Assembly: GCF_018598185.1 (NCBI RefSeq)
Contig: NZ_JAHESC010000018.1
Location: 62,001-126,000 of the forward strand
Source: Dawidia soli
Lineage (GTDB): Bacteria > Bacteroidota > Bacteroidia > Cytophagales > Cyclobacteriaceae
Direction: 5' to 3'
Length of the DNA: 64,000 nucleotides
Every line of letters starts with the position of its first letter. The stretch's first letter is position 1. Position numbers and translations under genes: made by a program. The notes under the pieces were generated by a model. The model did no database searches. It was not told where the DNA came from and saw nothing but the letters and a program-made list of their open reading frames with translations. This document shows positions 46,010 through 55,540 of this stretch, in pieces.

Positions 46010-46119
46010 AGGGAGGGGCAAAATATCCTTAAAGGTAAGTATACGGGAAAAATTATGGAACCGTTTTACCCTGGAAGAGTCTTGAAAACAAAAAATGTTA
46101 ATTTTAGGGCCTCTGCCGC

Positions 46120-46287
46120 ATGAGAAGACCACTGTTTTATCTGATTTTGATCGCCCTGCTCCTTCCCGCCTGCGGAAAAAAAGGCACGACCATTACCACC
46201 GTGAAGCCTAAATACCACCACCGCTGGTACGATCGCAAAAAAGATCGCCATACACCGCGCACAAAAAAGCTGCGCGTACGGAACTGA
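46120..46287 (+). CDS. Small basic lipoprotein
   Basis: 55 codons: a lipoprotein signal ending LLLPAC (Cys18), then a 37-residue tail that is extremely basic (KYHHRWYDRKKDRHTPRTKK). No family recognised. It starts 110 bases upstream of caspase A on the opposite strand and ends 16 bases before the convergent TetR gene. The clean signal peptide makes a real gene likely; the tail may bind an acidic surface such as lipid A or nucleic acid (inference). Confidence 0.7.
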   Translation: MRRPLFYLILIALLLPACGKKGTTITTVKPKYHHRWYDRKKDRHTPRTKKLRVRN

Positions 46288-46303
46288 CGTCGGCCCGGCC
46301 CGC

Positions 46304-46933
46304 TTATCCCAATCCCTTGACGACGAGATCGAGGTTCTTCCGGAAATAATTCTTCGGTGGATTCAACTGGTTCACATGCGCCGTCACCACGCCCCCGACA
46401 AACACCGCGTTGATCAGGTTGGTAATATCGCGCGTCGAGATCGTCTTTGTGATCTCCTTCCGGAATATAGCTTCGAGTATGCACTTCTCGAGCATCTGAT
46501 CGATCGACATGATCTCGATATTACTGATCCCGTCGATCGAAGGATGGAACATCCGCTTCTCTTCAGGCTTGATGGGAAAAGGTTTGGGCGAACGATTCAG
46601 ATCGGCCAGGTAGCCCGCCAGGCTGAGCAACAACCCGGGGTGCTCTTCGAACTCGTCGCTGAGACGATCAAAAAGATAGTATATACCTTGCAGACCTTCA
46701 CGGGGCTTGAGCGCAAATTCGACCGACCGCGCCAGGCACCACGCGCGGAAATAATATAGCAGGATATCCTCCTTCTGCGGGAAGTACTTGAACAACGTAA
46801 CCTTGGAGATCTTTACCTTGTCGCAAATGTCGTCGACATATAAATCTTCGAACGACTTTCGTCCAATCAACTTGAGGGTAGTTTCCAGCACTTGCACTTT
46901 CAGGCGCGCGGCCTTTTCTTTTCTCAGGCTCAT
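46304..46933 (-). CDS. TetR-family transcriptional regulator
   Basis: 209 residues. The N-terminal HTH is clear (LKLIGRKSFEDLYVDDICDKVKISKVTLFKYFPQKEDIL). The C-terminal ligand domain is not close to a known group by eye. It is divergent from the gamma-glutamyltransferase gene with a 70-base shared gap, so it may control itself or that gene; no clear palindrome was seen. Confidence 0.9.
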   Translation of the reverse strand: MSLRKEKAARLKVQVLETTLKLIGRKSFEDLYVDDICDKVKISKVTLFKYFPQKEDILLYYFRAWCLARSVEFALKPREGLQGIYYLFDRLSDEFEEHPGLLLSLAGYLADLNRSPKPFPIKPEEKRMFHPSIDGISNIEIMSIDQMLEKCILEAIFRKEITKTISTRDITNLINAVFVGGVVTAHVNQLNPPKNYFRKNLDLVVKGLG

Positions 46934-46950
46934 GGTTTTGGTCTTGTCAC

Positions 46951-46981
46951 TTTCTAAACAGCGTGGGAAGTAATACTTTTA
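46951..46981 (+). promoter_or_regulatory. Candidate promoter of the gamma-glutamyltransferase gene
   Basis: TTTC, a 19-base spacer, and TACTTTTA fit the -33/-7 consensus (TTTG-N19-TAnnTTTG) with one mismatch in each element, 23 bases before the start codon. Confidence 0.4.
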
Positions 46982-47003
46982 ACCTGACTTAACCAATGCA
47001 GTC

Positions 47004-48695
47004 ATGTCGAAACGCTTTTATCTGCTTTTACTTGCCATAAGTACAGTTGCCTGTCAGCAACAAAAAGTGCACGAACGCGTTACCGGCACCCTGGCAGACT
47101 CGGCCATGGTCGTGTCCGCGCACCCGCTGGCCTCGCAGGTCGGCGTCGACATCCTGCGGCGTGGCGGCAACGCGGTCGATGCCGCCGTGGCAACACAACT
47201 GGCCCTGGCCGTGGTATATCCCAACGCAGGCAATATTGGCGGCGGCGGATTTATGGTGCTGCGCCAGGCGAACGGCCGCATCGCCACCCTCGACTATCGC
47301 GAAAAGGCACCCCTGGCCGCCACGCGCGACATGTACCTCGACAGCGCCGGCAACGCCATCGACTCGCTCAGCACCGGGGGCCACCTGTCCAGCGGCGTAC
47401 CGGGCTCGGTGGCCGGCCTCGTGGAAGCCCATGCAAAATATGGTCGCTTGCCGTGGAAAGACCTGGTACAGCCGGCCATCGACCTCGCCTTGCACGGCTT
47501 TGTCATGACCCGGCGCGAAGCCCGCAGCCTCAACGCCCTGCAAGAGCAGCTCATCCTGTTAAACTCGGTGCCGCCGTCGTTCCTGCTCCGCGAAGAATGG
47601 AAGACCGGCGATACCATTCGCTGGGAAGACCTCGGCCACACGCTGGAGCGCATCCGCGACCAGGGACTGGCTGGTTTCTACGAAGGCAAAACCGCCGACG
47701 ACATTGTCGCCGAAATGAAACGCGGCCACGGCCTCATCACACACGAAGATCTGAAAGCGTACAAAGCCATATGGCGCGATCCCATCATCGGCCAGTACAA
47801 AGGATATAAGATCATCTCGATGGCACCGCCGTCCAGCGGTGGCATAGCACTGCTTCAACTGCTGCGTTCCGTAGAGTCCTACCCCATCGGCGACTGGGGC
47901 TGGAACTCCGCCCAGACCGTTCACCTCATGACCGAGGCGGAGCGCCGCGTGTATGCCGACCGCGCCACCTACCTGGGCGACCCCGACTTCTACCGCGTAC
48001 CCGTGCGCGCGCTGACAAGCGCATTATATACCGACGAACGCATGAAGACCTTCAACCCGCACAAGGCAACCCCCAGCGCTACCGTCAAAGAAGGTACCCT
48101 GGCCATGCACGAGTCCCCGCAAACCACACACCTCTCGATCGTCGACCCCGAAGGCAACGCCGTAGCCGTAACAACCACCCTCAACGACTCGTACGGGTCA
48201 AAAGTGGTCGTGGCGGGCTCCGGATTCTTCCTGAACGACGAGATGGACGACTTCAGCGCCAAGCCCGGCTCGCCCAACATGTACGGCGTGGTCGGCGGTG
48301 AAGCCAACAAGATCGAGCCCGGCAAGCGCATGCTCAGCTCCATGACGCCGACGATCATCGAACGGAACGGCCGCCTGGTGATGGTGGTCGGCACACCCGG
48401 CGGGTCCATGATCATTACCAGCGTGTTCCAGACGATCCTGAACGTACTGGACCATCACATGACCATGCAGGAAGCGGTCTCCGCCAAACGGTTTCATCAC
48501 CAATGGGCACCCGACACCATTTCGTTTGAATACGGAGCCTTTTCGCGCGACGACAGCCTGACCCTGACAGAAATGGGCCATGCATTTAAAGGATACCGCG
48601 CATTCTGCCGCGTCGATGCCATCCTGGTACGTGCGGACAGCACCCTCGAAGGCGGCGCCGACCCACGCGGCGACGATACCGCCATAGGCTTTTAG
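47004..48695 (+). CDS. ggt: Gamma-glutamyltransferase lipoprotein
   Basis: Cleaves or transfers the gamma-glutamyl group of glutathione and related compounds in the periplasm. 563 residues, lipobox ISTVAC (Cys17). The large subunit part opens with HPLASQVGVDILRRGGNAVDAAVA. Self-cleavage would occur before Thr374 in QTTHLSIVDPEGNAVA, which becomes the nucleophile of the small subunit, followed by LNDEMDDF and GSMIITSVFQTILNVLDH, all typical. Monocistronic in appearance, with a hairpin element just after the stop. Confidence 0.95.
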   Translation: MSKRFYLLLLAISTVACQQQKVHERVTGTLADSAMVVSAHPLASQVGVDILRRGGNAVDAAVATQLALAVVYPNAGNIGGGGFMVLRQANGRIATLDYREKAPLAATRDMYLDSAGNAIDSLSTGGHLSSGVPGSVAGLVEAHAKYGRLPWKDLVQPAIDLALHGFVMTRREARSLNALQEQLILLNSVPPSFLLREEWKTGDTIRWEDLGHTLERIRDQGLAGFYEGKTADDIVAEMKRGHGLITHEDLKAYKAIWRDPIIGQYKGYKIISMAPPSSGGIALLQLLRSVESYPIGDWGWNSAQTVHLMTEAERRVYADRATYLGDPDFYRVPVRALTSALYTDERMKTFNPHKATPSATVKEGTLAMHESPQTTHLSIVDPEGNAVAVTTTLNDSYGSKVVVAGSGFFLNDEMDDFSAKPGSPNMYGVVGGEANKIEPGKRMLSSMTPTIIERNGRLVMVVGTPGGSMIITSVFQTILNVLDHHMTMQEAVSAKRFHHQWAPDTISFEYGAFSRDDSLTLTEMGHAFKGYRAFCRVDAILVRADSTLEGGADPRGDDTAIGF

Positions 48696-48705
48696 CGCGG
48701 GCCTG

Positions 48706-48731
48706 CCCGCCGTAGCCTTGGCGAAGGCGGG
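48706..48731 (+). repeat. GC palindrome (REP-like) after ggt
   Basis: Twelve-base arms (CCCGCCGTAGCC / GGCGAAGGCGGG, two mismatched pairs) around a two-base loop. Read on the minus strand it encodes the PAFAKATAG peptide that turns up in many spurious ORFs, a sign of a widely dispersed element. It is followed by TTCTTTC and may also slow transcription. Confidence 0.65.
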
Positions 48732-48760
48732 TTCTTTCAGGGGGAGATACGGGTTTTCGG

Positions 48761-49915
48761 ATGGGAGCAGCAAGCCTGCCACCGACCGACCGTGCATTTG
48801 ATCGGCACCCGTATTACCTTTACTGGAATAACTTCTCAAAAACGTTGAAAAACCGCATACCAGGCATCTTTAAAAACAGGGTCTTCCAGCATGTCATGTT
48901 TTGGCTGGCGCACCTTGTCTTTTACGGCACGTTGTACGGCAGCTTCGAAGACAAATACCGCCAGACATTCTCCGAAGAGCTGATGTACCTGCCCGGCAAG
49001 CTCGTCTTCACCTACTTCACGCTCTACTTCCTCCTGCCCCGCTTCCTGCTGACCGGCCGCTACGGCACGTTCATCCTGTGGTTCCTGACATCGTCGTTCC
49101 TGGTGGGACTGTGGCAGCGGTATGTGGCCTACGAAATTCATTACCCCCTGTATTATCCCCAGTGGCTGAACGATCCTTTCTTCCGCTTCGGCAAGATCAT
49201 CAAGATGATCGTCGGCGTATACCCGGTAACGTTCACCGCGGTCATGATCAAGCTGCTGAAGTATTGGTATACCAACCAAAAAGCCCAGCAGGTATTGAAA
49301 GAAGAGAAGCTGCAGGCAGAGCTGAAGTTCCTCAAGACACAGATCCACCCGCACTTCCTGTTCAATACGCTCAACAATCTCTATGCGCTCACGCTCAAGA
49401 AATCCGAGCGCGCGCCCGACATGGTGCTCAAGCTTTCTGAGCTCATCGACTATATGCTCTACGAATGTTCAGGAGACGCCGTGTCGCTGGAAAAAGAAAT
49501 AAAGTTTATACAGAACTATATCGACATCGAAAAGATGCGCTACGGCGACAAGCTCGACGTGGACCTGCAAGTAACAGGCGATATTCACGAACGCGCCATC
49601 GCCCCGCTGATCATACTACCCTTTGTAGAGAACTGTTTTAAACACGGTGCGAGCGAGTCGCTGATCCAATCGTGGGTAAAGATCCGCATCGACGTGCAGC
49701 CGGAGACCATCGTTGTAAAGGTGGAGAACAGCAAAGCGGAAAACGGCCATGGACGCAAGGAAGGCATCGGCATACAAAACGTTACCCGCCGCCTGGACCT
49801 GTTGTTCCCCGACCGCTATACGTTGAAAGTTGTCAACGAAGCGTCCACCTTCCTCGTGGTCCTGACAGTACACGACACGGCATCTTTTCGGGAGAAAATA
49901 AATTCTGCAGCTTAG
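48761..49915 (+). CDS. LytS/YehU-type sensor histidine kinase
   Basis: 384 residues with four hydrophobic helices in the N-terminal 170 residues, then a His_kinase domain: LKTQIHPHFLFNTLNNLYAL with phospho-His196, and an HATPase with IGIQNVTRRLDLLF. The first 35 residues are not hydrophobic and the start may be further in, for example at the TTG near 48845. The LytTR regulator gene begins 11 bases after the stop, so they form a two-component pair. Confidence 0.9.
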   Translation: MGAASLPPTDRAFDRHPYYLYWNNFSKTLKNRIPGIFKNRVFQHVMFWLAHLVFYGTLYGSFEDKYRQTFSEELMYLPGKLVFTYFTLYFLLPRFLLTGRYGTFILWFLTSSFLVGLWQRYVAYEIHYPLYYPQWLNDPFFRFGKIIKMIVGVYPVTFTAVMIKLLKYWYTNQKAQQVLKEEKLQAELKFLKTQIHPHFLFNTLNNLYALTLKKSERAPDMVLKLSELIDYMLYECSGDAVSLEKEIKFIQNYIDIEKMRYGDKLDVDLQVTGDIHERAIAPLIILPFVENCFKHGASESLIQSWVKIRIDVQPETIVVKVENSKAENGHGRKEGIGIQNVTRRLDLLFPDRYTLKVVNEASTFLVVLTVHDTASFREKINSAA

Positions 49916-49926
49916 CCATAACAGTT

Positions 49927-50625
49927 ATGAAGTGCATTATCGTTGACGACGAACCCCTGGCGATCGAGATCCTCGAATCGTATGCCGCCAAGCTCGACAA
50001 CCTGGAGATTGCCGGCACCTTCCGCAATGCCCTCGCGGCATTTACCTTTTTACAGGAAAATACAGTCGACGTCATTTTCCTCGACATCCAAATGCCCCGC
50101 CTGTCGGGCATCGACTTCCTCAAGACGTTGAAGGATCCACCGAAGGTCATCTTCACGACGGCATTTCGCGAATATGCGCTGGAAGGCTTTGACCTGGAAG
50201 TGACCGATTACTTACTGAAGCCGATCTCCTTTGAGCGTTTCCTGAAAGCCGTGGCCAAGGTACAGTCGCCGCAGGTAACATCGCCACCACCTCCCCCTGA
50301 GCCACGCGACAACTACGTCTATTTCAAAGTAGACAAGAAGATGATCAAAACACGCATAGCCGATATCCTCTATATCGAGAGCATCAAGGATTACGTCAAG
50401 GTGCGAACGCCCGACCGGGAGATCATCACCCAGCAAAAGATCAGCTACCTGGAAGAGAGCCTGCCCCGCGAAACCTTTCTGCGCATCCACCGGTCGTTCA
50501 TCATCAACGTAGACCGCGTCGATGCCTACTCCGCCACCGAGATCGAGATCGGCAAGCATAGCCTACCCATCGGGCGGAACTACAAGCAGGACGTGTTGGA
50601 CACGTTGTCCCGCAACGTATTCTGA
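49927..50625 (+). CDS. LytTR-family response regulator
   Basis: 232 residues. Receiver with acidic pair DDEP and Asp53 (VIFLDIQMPRLSG), Lys in YLLKPISFERF, then a LytTR DNA-binding domain (about 130-230; DILYIESIKDYVKV, LRIHRSFIINVD, LPIGRNYKQ). The frame extends upstream but the start at 49927 (MKCIIVDDEP) is the standard beginning. Pairs with the preceding kinase; targets unknown. Confidence 0.95.
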   Translation: MKCIIVDDEPLAIEILESYAAKLDNLEIAGTFRNALAAFTFLQENTVDVIFLDIQMPRLSGIDFLKTLKDPPKVIFTTAFREYALEGFDLEVTDYLLKPISFERFLKAVAKVQSPQVTSPPPPPEPRDNYVYFKVDKKMIKTRIADILYIESIKDYVKVRTPDREIITQQKISYLEESLPRETFLRIHRSFIINVDRVDAYSATEIEIGKHSLPIGRNYKQDVLDTLSRNVF

Positions 50626-50628
50626 CGA

Positions 50629-51795
50629 TCAGGAAGCTTGCTGCTGCGTCGTGATCAGCGGCACGATGTCTTGCTTGTTCGGCAGTCGCATCTCAAAGAC
50701 GGTGCCTTCGCCAAAATCCGATCGTACCTGGATCGAGCCACCCAGCTTGTCGATAGCCTCCTTCACGATATACAACCCCAGTCCGGCCCCTTCGCTCTTG
50801 CTGGTGGCGCGGAAGAACATATCGAATATCTTGGTGATCAGCTCGGGCGAGATACCGATGCCGTTATCCTCAAAGTGAATGAACGCATCGGTGCGGGTAA
50901 CCCGCACGTGTATCCGGATAAACTGGCGTTCTTTCGTGACCGCGCGGTATTTGATAGAGTTCGATACCAGGTTGTTAAAGATCACGATCAGCCGGTGCGC
51001 ATCGGAAAACAATGGCACCTCTTCCTCAACTACGATCTCCTTTTCAATGCCCTCCGAACCCGACAGGTAACGCATCCGGTCGAAGGTCTCTTCGATCAGG
51101 CCGCGCAGGTTGACACGTTCGATGCACACCTCGCTGCGCGCATTGCGCGAATAGTCGAGGATCTCTTTCAATGTCTCGTCCAGCTTGTGAATGCTGTACT
51201 CGATGCGGTTGAAGTATTCATGAAAAAGCCGTTGGTGGCTGTCGTCGTCCATCTTAGCCAGCTGCACCAGGCCCAACACCGACATCAACGGCGCGCGCAG
51301 GTTGTGCGACACGCTGTAGACAAAGCTGTCGAGCTCTTTGTTGATCTTGGTCAGCTCTTCGTTCTGCTTGCGCAAAGCGGCTTCGGCTTGACGGCGGCGG
51401 ATCTCCACCTGCCGCTGGCGCATGGAGTTGGCGATCGCCGACGACAGACGCGCCAGGTTCGACTTGAGCACGTAGTCGTCCGCCCCTTGCTTGAGACAGC
51501 TCACGGCAAACTCTTCCGATACCGTGCCCGTCACGAGTATAAAGGGTACGTTGTAGCCATACTCCTTGCAGATCTTGAGGGCCTCGATGGAATTGAATTG
51601 CGGCAAAGAGTGATCGGACAGGATCACGTCGGGCAAAAATCCCTGCAGCGCCTGCACAAACTCGTCGCGCGAATCGACTTGCAAAGAAGTAAATGGCACG
51701 CCGTCCCGCGACAGCGCGTGTTCGATCAGCCCCACATCATCTTGCAGGTCTTCTAACATTAAGATCTTCAGTTCCTTTTTAAAAGCGGATTTCAT
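50629..51795 (-). CDS. Receiver-histidine kinase hybrid protein
   Basis: 388 residues, soluble. N-terminal receiver with Asp61 (VILSDHSLPQF), a coiled-coil linker (about 130-155), HisKA with His164 (VYSVSHNLRAPLMSVLGL) and HATPase (HFEDNGIGIS, GAGLGLYIVKEAI). In such proteins the receiver controls the kinase, so it is a relay step that accepts phosphate from an upstream kinase. Last of three minus-strand genes with the CHASE3 kinase and a CheY-like regulator; converges with the LytTR gene 3 bases away. Confidence 0.92.
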   Translation of the reverse strand: MKSAFKKELKILMLEDLQDDVGLIEHALSRDGVPFTSLQVDSRDEFVQALQGFLPDVILSDHSLPQFNSIEALKICKEYGYNVPFILVTGTVSEEFAVSCLKQGADDYVLKSNLARLSSAIANSMRQRQVEIRRRQAEAALRKQNEELTKINKELDSFVYSVSHNLRAPLMSVLGLVQLAKMDDDSHQRLFHEYFNRIEYSIHKLDETLKEILDYSRNARSEVCIERVNLRGLIEETFDRMRYLSGSEGIEKEIVVEEEVPLFSDAHRLIVIFNNLVSNSIKYRAVTKERQFIRIHVRVTRTDAFIHFEDNGIGISPELITKIFDMFFRATSKSEGAGLGLYIVKEAIDKLGGSIQVRSDFGEGTVFEMRLPNKQDIVPLITTQQQAS

Positions 51796-51813
51796 GCAGC
51801 GGTCCTTTTATCT

Positions 51814-52239
51814 CTATTTTGGTGCCTGGTTGAGGATCATCCAGAAAAAACCTATCTCGGAAACAGCGTGTACGAATTTGTCGAATTCCACAGGCTTCAC
51901 GATGTAGGCGTTGATCCCCAGTTTATAGGTTTCCAGTATATCGCGTTCTTCTTTGGAGGATGTCAGCATGACAACGGGAATGATCCGTTTGACCTGGTCC
52001 GCTTTGATCTTCCGCAATACCTCGAGGCCGTCTACTTTGGGCATCTTGAGGTCGAGCAGGATGAGCTTCGGCATGTTGCTTTGTTTTTCCGAGAACAGAA
52101 AATTCAAAGCCTCTTCCCCATCCTGCAAATGGAGCAGGTTGTTGGCCAGGTGATGTTTACGCAATGCGCGGATGGTTAGCTCCGCATCGTCGGCATTGTC
52201 TTCCACAAGCAATATTTCTACAGCCGTTGATGATTCCAT
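51814..52239 (-). CDS. Single-domain CheY/Rcp1-like response regulator
   Basis: 141 residues, receiver only, with Asp63 in [13 protein letters not shown] and Lys in [11 protein letters not shown]. Closely similar in layout to the regulator at 33375-33824. Eight bases after the CHASE3 kinase and 18 before the hybrid kinase, so probably a shuttle between the two. Confidence 0.93.
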   Translation of the reverse strand: MESSTAVEILLVEDNADDAELTIRALRKHHLANNLLHLQDGEEALNFLFSEKQSNMPKLILLDLKMPKVDGLEVLRKIKADQVKRIIPVVMLTSSKEERDILETYKLGINAYIVKPVEFDKFVHAVSEIGFFWMILNQAPK

Positions 52240-52247
52240 ATTATAAG

Positions 52248-53582
52248 TTATCGGTCATTTGGGTTCACCGTATGTGGCAGAGAAAAATAGAACGTAGCCC
52301 CCCGATCTGGTGCCGCTTCGGCCCAAACCCGCCCGCCGTGACGGGCTACAATGCGAGATACCAATGCCAGCCCCACGCCCGTCCCTTCAAATTCATCTTC
52401 TCTGTGCAGCCGCTGGAACACACCGAATAGCTTATGCACATATTGCATATCAAATCCTACGCCATTATCACGTATTGAATATACGATCTCTGTACCTGTC
52501 TCAAAAGCACTAATCCATACTTGGGGGAATTCTTTCTTGCTGCTGTATTTAATGGCGTTGGAAATCAGGTTTGTCCAGGCCAGCCGGATCAAACTGATGT
52601 CCGCCATCGCCGGCGGCAGCGTGTCCACATGAATTTGAAGGGTTTCGCTCTTTTTTTGATTAACCTCTGCAAGCACATCTTCAACAAGATCGTGCATATT
52701 CACCTTACCCGGGTGCAGCGTGCTGCGGCCCACATGCGAGAAATCCAGCAGATCATCGATCAGTCGCCCCATTTTCTGCGCGTTTTTCATGATCGTATCG
52801 GCTATACGCCGGCCTCCGGCGTCAAGCTTTTCTCCGTGTTCTTCCTGTAATATCTGCGAATAGCCGTGGATGGACCGCAACGGAGCGCGCAGGTCGTGTG
52901 ACACGGAATATGTAAACGCTTCGAGCTCGCCGTGTAACAGCGCCGCGCGTTCTTCCGCACGGCTGCGCCCCGCCCGTTGTATCTGTACGGCGGAAAAGAC
53001 CACGGCCAATATGAGGACCGTAGTACCCAGGAGGGAAATAAATGCCACATCGCCGTGCCATATCCGCTGGCTCATTTCCGACTTGCATTGGTGCAGTCGT
53101 TGTGTCTTTTGGTATTGCAGCGAGGTCACCGCCCGCCGGATGCTGTCCATGATCATGTTATCCAGCACGGCCTTGCTACGCGCCGCGCGCGTGGCGCTGT
53201 GCTCGATCAGGCTGGCCGAGAATTGCCGCTTTTGCTCGAGCAGGGCCTGTATGCGCAAGATGCGCCGTTTGGTACCGTTGTCACGGCCGTTTCCGGCCAA
53301 CAGGTAGGCTATATGCGCGTTGGTCTCGTCGGCCCCTCGCTCGTAAGGCGCCAGCAACGCAGGATCTTGCGTGAGGGCAAAGCCGCGGGCGCCGGTCTCC
53401 ATGTCCGCCGCCAGCGCCAGGGTGCGCTCGAGATGGTACAGTATGTCGTTCAGATGCGACACCTCCCGGCTCGCCGATAGCAGCGCGCGGTTGTTGATGT
53501 GCGCATAAACTCCAAGGCTGATCAGGATCGATATCGTAATGATAAATCCGGCGATCACCTTTTTTTCGACATAAAACTTCAT
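52248..53582 (-). CDS. CHASE3-domain sensor histidine kinase
   Basis: 444 residues, inner membrane. TM1 about 9-28, CHASE3 periplasmic helical sensor about 35-170 ([21 protein letters not shown]), TM2 about 177-196, then HisKA with His229 ([18 protein letters not shown]) and HATPase ([23 protein letters not shown]). No HAMP is visible. The kinase core resembles that of the CHASE8 kinase at 31911, while the sensor differs. First of three cotranscribed genes. Confidence 0.92.
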   Translation of the reverse strand: MKFYVEKKVIAGFIITISILISLGVYAHINNRALLSASREVSHLNDILYHLERTLALAADMETGARGFALTQDPALLAPYERGADETNAHIAYLLAGNGRDNGTKRRILRIQALLEQKRQFSASLIEHSATRAARSKAVLDNMIMDSIRRAVTSLQYQKTQRLHQCKSEMSQRIWHGDVAFISLLGTTVLILAVVFSAVQIQRAGRSRAEERAALLHGELEAFTYSVSHDLRAPLRSIHGYSQILQEEHGEKLDAGGRRIADTIMKNAQKMGRLIDDLLDFSHVGRSTLHPGKVNMHDLVEDVLAEVNQKKSETLQIHVDTLPPAMADISLIRLAWTNLISNAIKYSSKKEFPQVWISAFETGTEIVYSIRDNGVGFDMQYVHKLFGVFQRLHREDEFEGTGVGLALVSRIVARHGGRVWAEAAPDRGATFYFSLPHTVNPNDR

Positions 53583-53944
53583 CCTGGGTCACTAAACAAG
53601 CCAAGTACAAATACCACACTGTCTGTCGTTCTCAGGGCACACGGCAAAAACCGCTTGTGCTTCCGGAATCGCTTGCCGCTGCCTGCAAATGAACGCGTAT
53701 TAAACAGGATAGATCACCCGGATGGGCTCCCGAGGTCCTGGACCGAACCTCTTCACTATATTACTGGCATAATATGCGCGATGATATACCTGTCCCACGA
53801 ATCGATATAACGCCGTGCGTCATCCGACACGATAGCAGCAACACAGTAAAAATTATAGATTCTTGCTAACAGGATCTACTGAACTCCGATGCCTAACGGT
53901 ATACCTAATCAAGGTAAATTTTGAGAAAAAAGCAAACGGGGTGT
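53583..53944. other. Intergenic region with nothing recognised
   Basis: 362 bases between the CHASE3 kinase start and the OmpA-family stop. No gene, RNA, strong hairpin or repeat was found. It presumably contains the kinase promoter, but no consensus box could be assigned. Confidence 0.5.
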
Positions 53945-55498
53945 TTACAATTTTTTAATGGTGAATTCCACACGTCTGTTCAGCTGACGCGTTTCTTCAG
54001 TATCGTTGCTGGCAATCGGCACCGTGCCGCCATATCCTTTTCCGGTAATGCGGCTTTTATGTATACCGTGCTCGATCAGATAGTCGCGCACTTTGTCGAC
54101 CCGTGCCTGCGATAGCTTTACGTTTTGCGCCGGTATTCCCCGGTTGTCCGTGTGTCCGGCCAGGGCGATCTTAACGGTAGGGTTGGCTTTCAGAAAAGCT
54201 ACGACAATATCCAGCTCCGACGATGAGCCCGACAGCAGGTTCGTCCGGCCTTGCTCAAACAATACGTTGCGCAGCGCCACGGTGGCTCCCACTTCCAGCG
54301 GCTGCAGCTTGAAGTTCATTTCCAGCGCCGACATCTCGTACGTCCGGATGTTGAGCTTCTCCAGCGTGCTGATATAGCCCGGCGCTTCGATACGTACCTG
54401 GTATTCCTGCGCGGCGTCTACCTGCACCGTATACCCGGCGGCTTCCGTGGCCCGGGCTTCTTTCGCCGCCGTGCTGATGGTAAAAGTAATATTGGCAGGA
54501 ATCGATTCGCCCGTTTTGGAATCCGTCACGCGGCCGTAAACACGTACGTGTTTGTCGTCCACGACGGGTGTCGCCACCGCAGAGTCTGTGCGCACCACGA
54601 GGGATGGCTGTTGCGGCAGCGGCTCATTCCGGCCCTGGAACTTGATGTCGCCGTAACCGTCACTGTTCTTGGTGCTGGTGAACAGCGCCATGTCCTGCGA
54701 AGTATAGGGGCGATAGAAAAGGTCGCGGCCTTCGGTGTTGAGGTCACCCAGGTTTTCGGGCTCCGTCCAGTTCGTCCACGTATCGTCCAGGCGTGTGGCC
54801 TTGTAGATATCGAAGCTGCCCCGGCCCTTGCGGCCGTTGGTAGAGAAATACAGCGTGCGCCCGTCACTGCTCAGCGACGGACAAAGCTCCTGGAATTGCG
54901 TATTAATGACAGAACCGAGGTTGCGCGGCTCCATCCAGTTGCCGCTGGCGTCCTTGCGGGTTACATAAAGGTCTTCCACGCCGCGGCTGCCGTAGGTCTC
55001 GGCAGAAAAGACGAACACATCGCCGGCAGGCATCATGGTGCCATAAAGGGCACTGGCTTTATTCTGAAAATAAGGGATCGAAATGTTCACCGGCTCACCC
55101 CAGCCGCTGCCGGAGCGCTGCGCCTGGGCAATGCCCTGTGTACGGGGCGAGGCGCCCGCCGCAGCATAGTGGCTCAGCAGGTACACGCTGTTGCCGTCTT
55201 CCGAAAATCCGGCCACACCGTTAAAACCACGATTGTTCAGCAGCCGACCGGCATGGATAGGCGCCGACCAGGCGTGGTCCTTTAATACGGAATACCAGAT
55301 GTCACCGGGATCTTTCTGGCCGCCAGTGTTCTCCGGGTGATTGGCAACAGTAAAGTAGAGTGTTTTTCCATCCGGCCCGAGTACCGGGTTCAACTCGTCA
55401 TAAGGCGAATTGAGGAATTCGGTTGTGCCGCTTTCCAACGGCTGCGCTGTGGAAAGTACTGCGATGCTAAGGAGGGTAAAAAATACAAAGACTCTCAT
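53945..55498 (-). CDS. OmpA-family protein with PD40 (TolB-like) repeats
   Basis: 517 residues from ATG 55498, signal peptide MRVFVFFTLLSIAVLSTAQ. PD40 beta-propeller repeats (about 30-300: GPDGKTLYFTVANHP, SSDGRTLYFSTNGR), a CarboxypepD-like or Ig-like segment (about 330-400), then an OmpA peptidoglycan-binding domain (about 410-517; GHTDNRGIPAQNVKLSQARVD). Anchors outer membrane and cell wall; related proteins occur in gliding/type IX secretion contexts, but no such genes are nearby. Confidence 0.92.
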   Translation of the reverse strand: MRVFVFFTLLSIAVLSTAQPLESGTTEFLNSPYDELNPVLGPDGKTLYFTVANHPENTGGQKDPGDIWYSVLKDHAWSAPIHAGRLLNNRGFNGVAGFSEDGNSVYLLSHYAAAGASPRTQGIAQAQRSGSGWGEPVNISIPYFQNKASALYGTMMPAGDVFVFSAETYGSRGVEDLYVTRKDASGNWMEPRNLGSVINTQFQELCPSLSSDGRTLYFSTNGRKGRGSFDIYKATRLDDTWTNWTEPENLGDLNTEGRDLFYRPYTSQDMALFTSTKNSDGYGDIKFQGRNEPLPQQPSLVVRTDSAVATPVVDDKHVRVYGRVTDSKTGESIPANITFTISTAAKEARATEAAGYTVQVDAAQEYQVRIEAPGYISTLEKLNIRTYEMSALEMNFKLQPLEVGATVALRNVLFEQGRTNLLSGSSSELDIVVAFLKANPTVKIALAGHTDNRGIPAQNVKLSQARVDKVRDYLIEHGIHKSRITGKGYGGTVPIASNDTEETRQLNRRVEFTIKKL

Positions 55499-55519
55499 GC
55501 CGAACAAACTAACTAATCC

Positions 55520-55527
55520 CAAAGATA
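55520..55527 (-). promoter_or_regulatory. -7 box upstream of the OmpA-family gene
   Basis: TATCTTTG on the minus strand matches the consensus TAnnTTTG fully and is 22 bases before the start codon. No -33 TTTG lies 19 bases upstream. Confidence 0.5.
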
Positions 55528-55540
55528 TAAATTCTGTAGC

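Noticed and set aside
46056-46069. LacI-like half-match (TGGAACCGTTTTAC) before caspase A
   Set aside because: Mismatch at a key position of the NGNAANCGNTTNCN pattern and no LacI gene nearby.
48198-48839. Minus-strand frame containing PAFAKATAG
   Set aside because: Antisense to ggt and running through the REP-like palindrome; the peptide is a repeat artefact.
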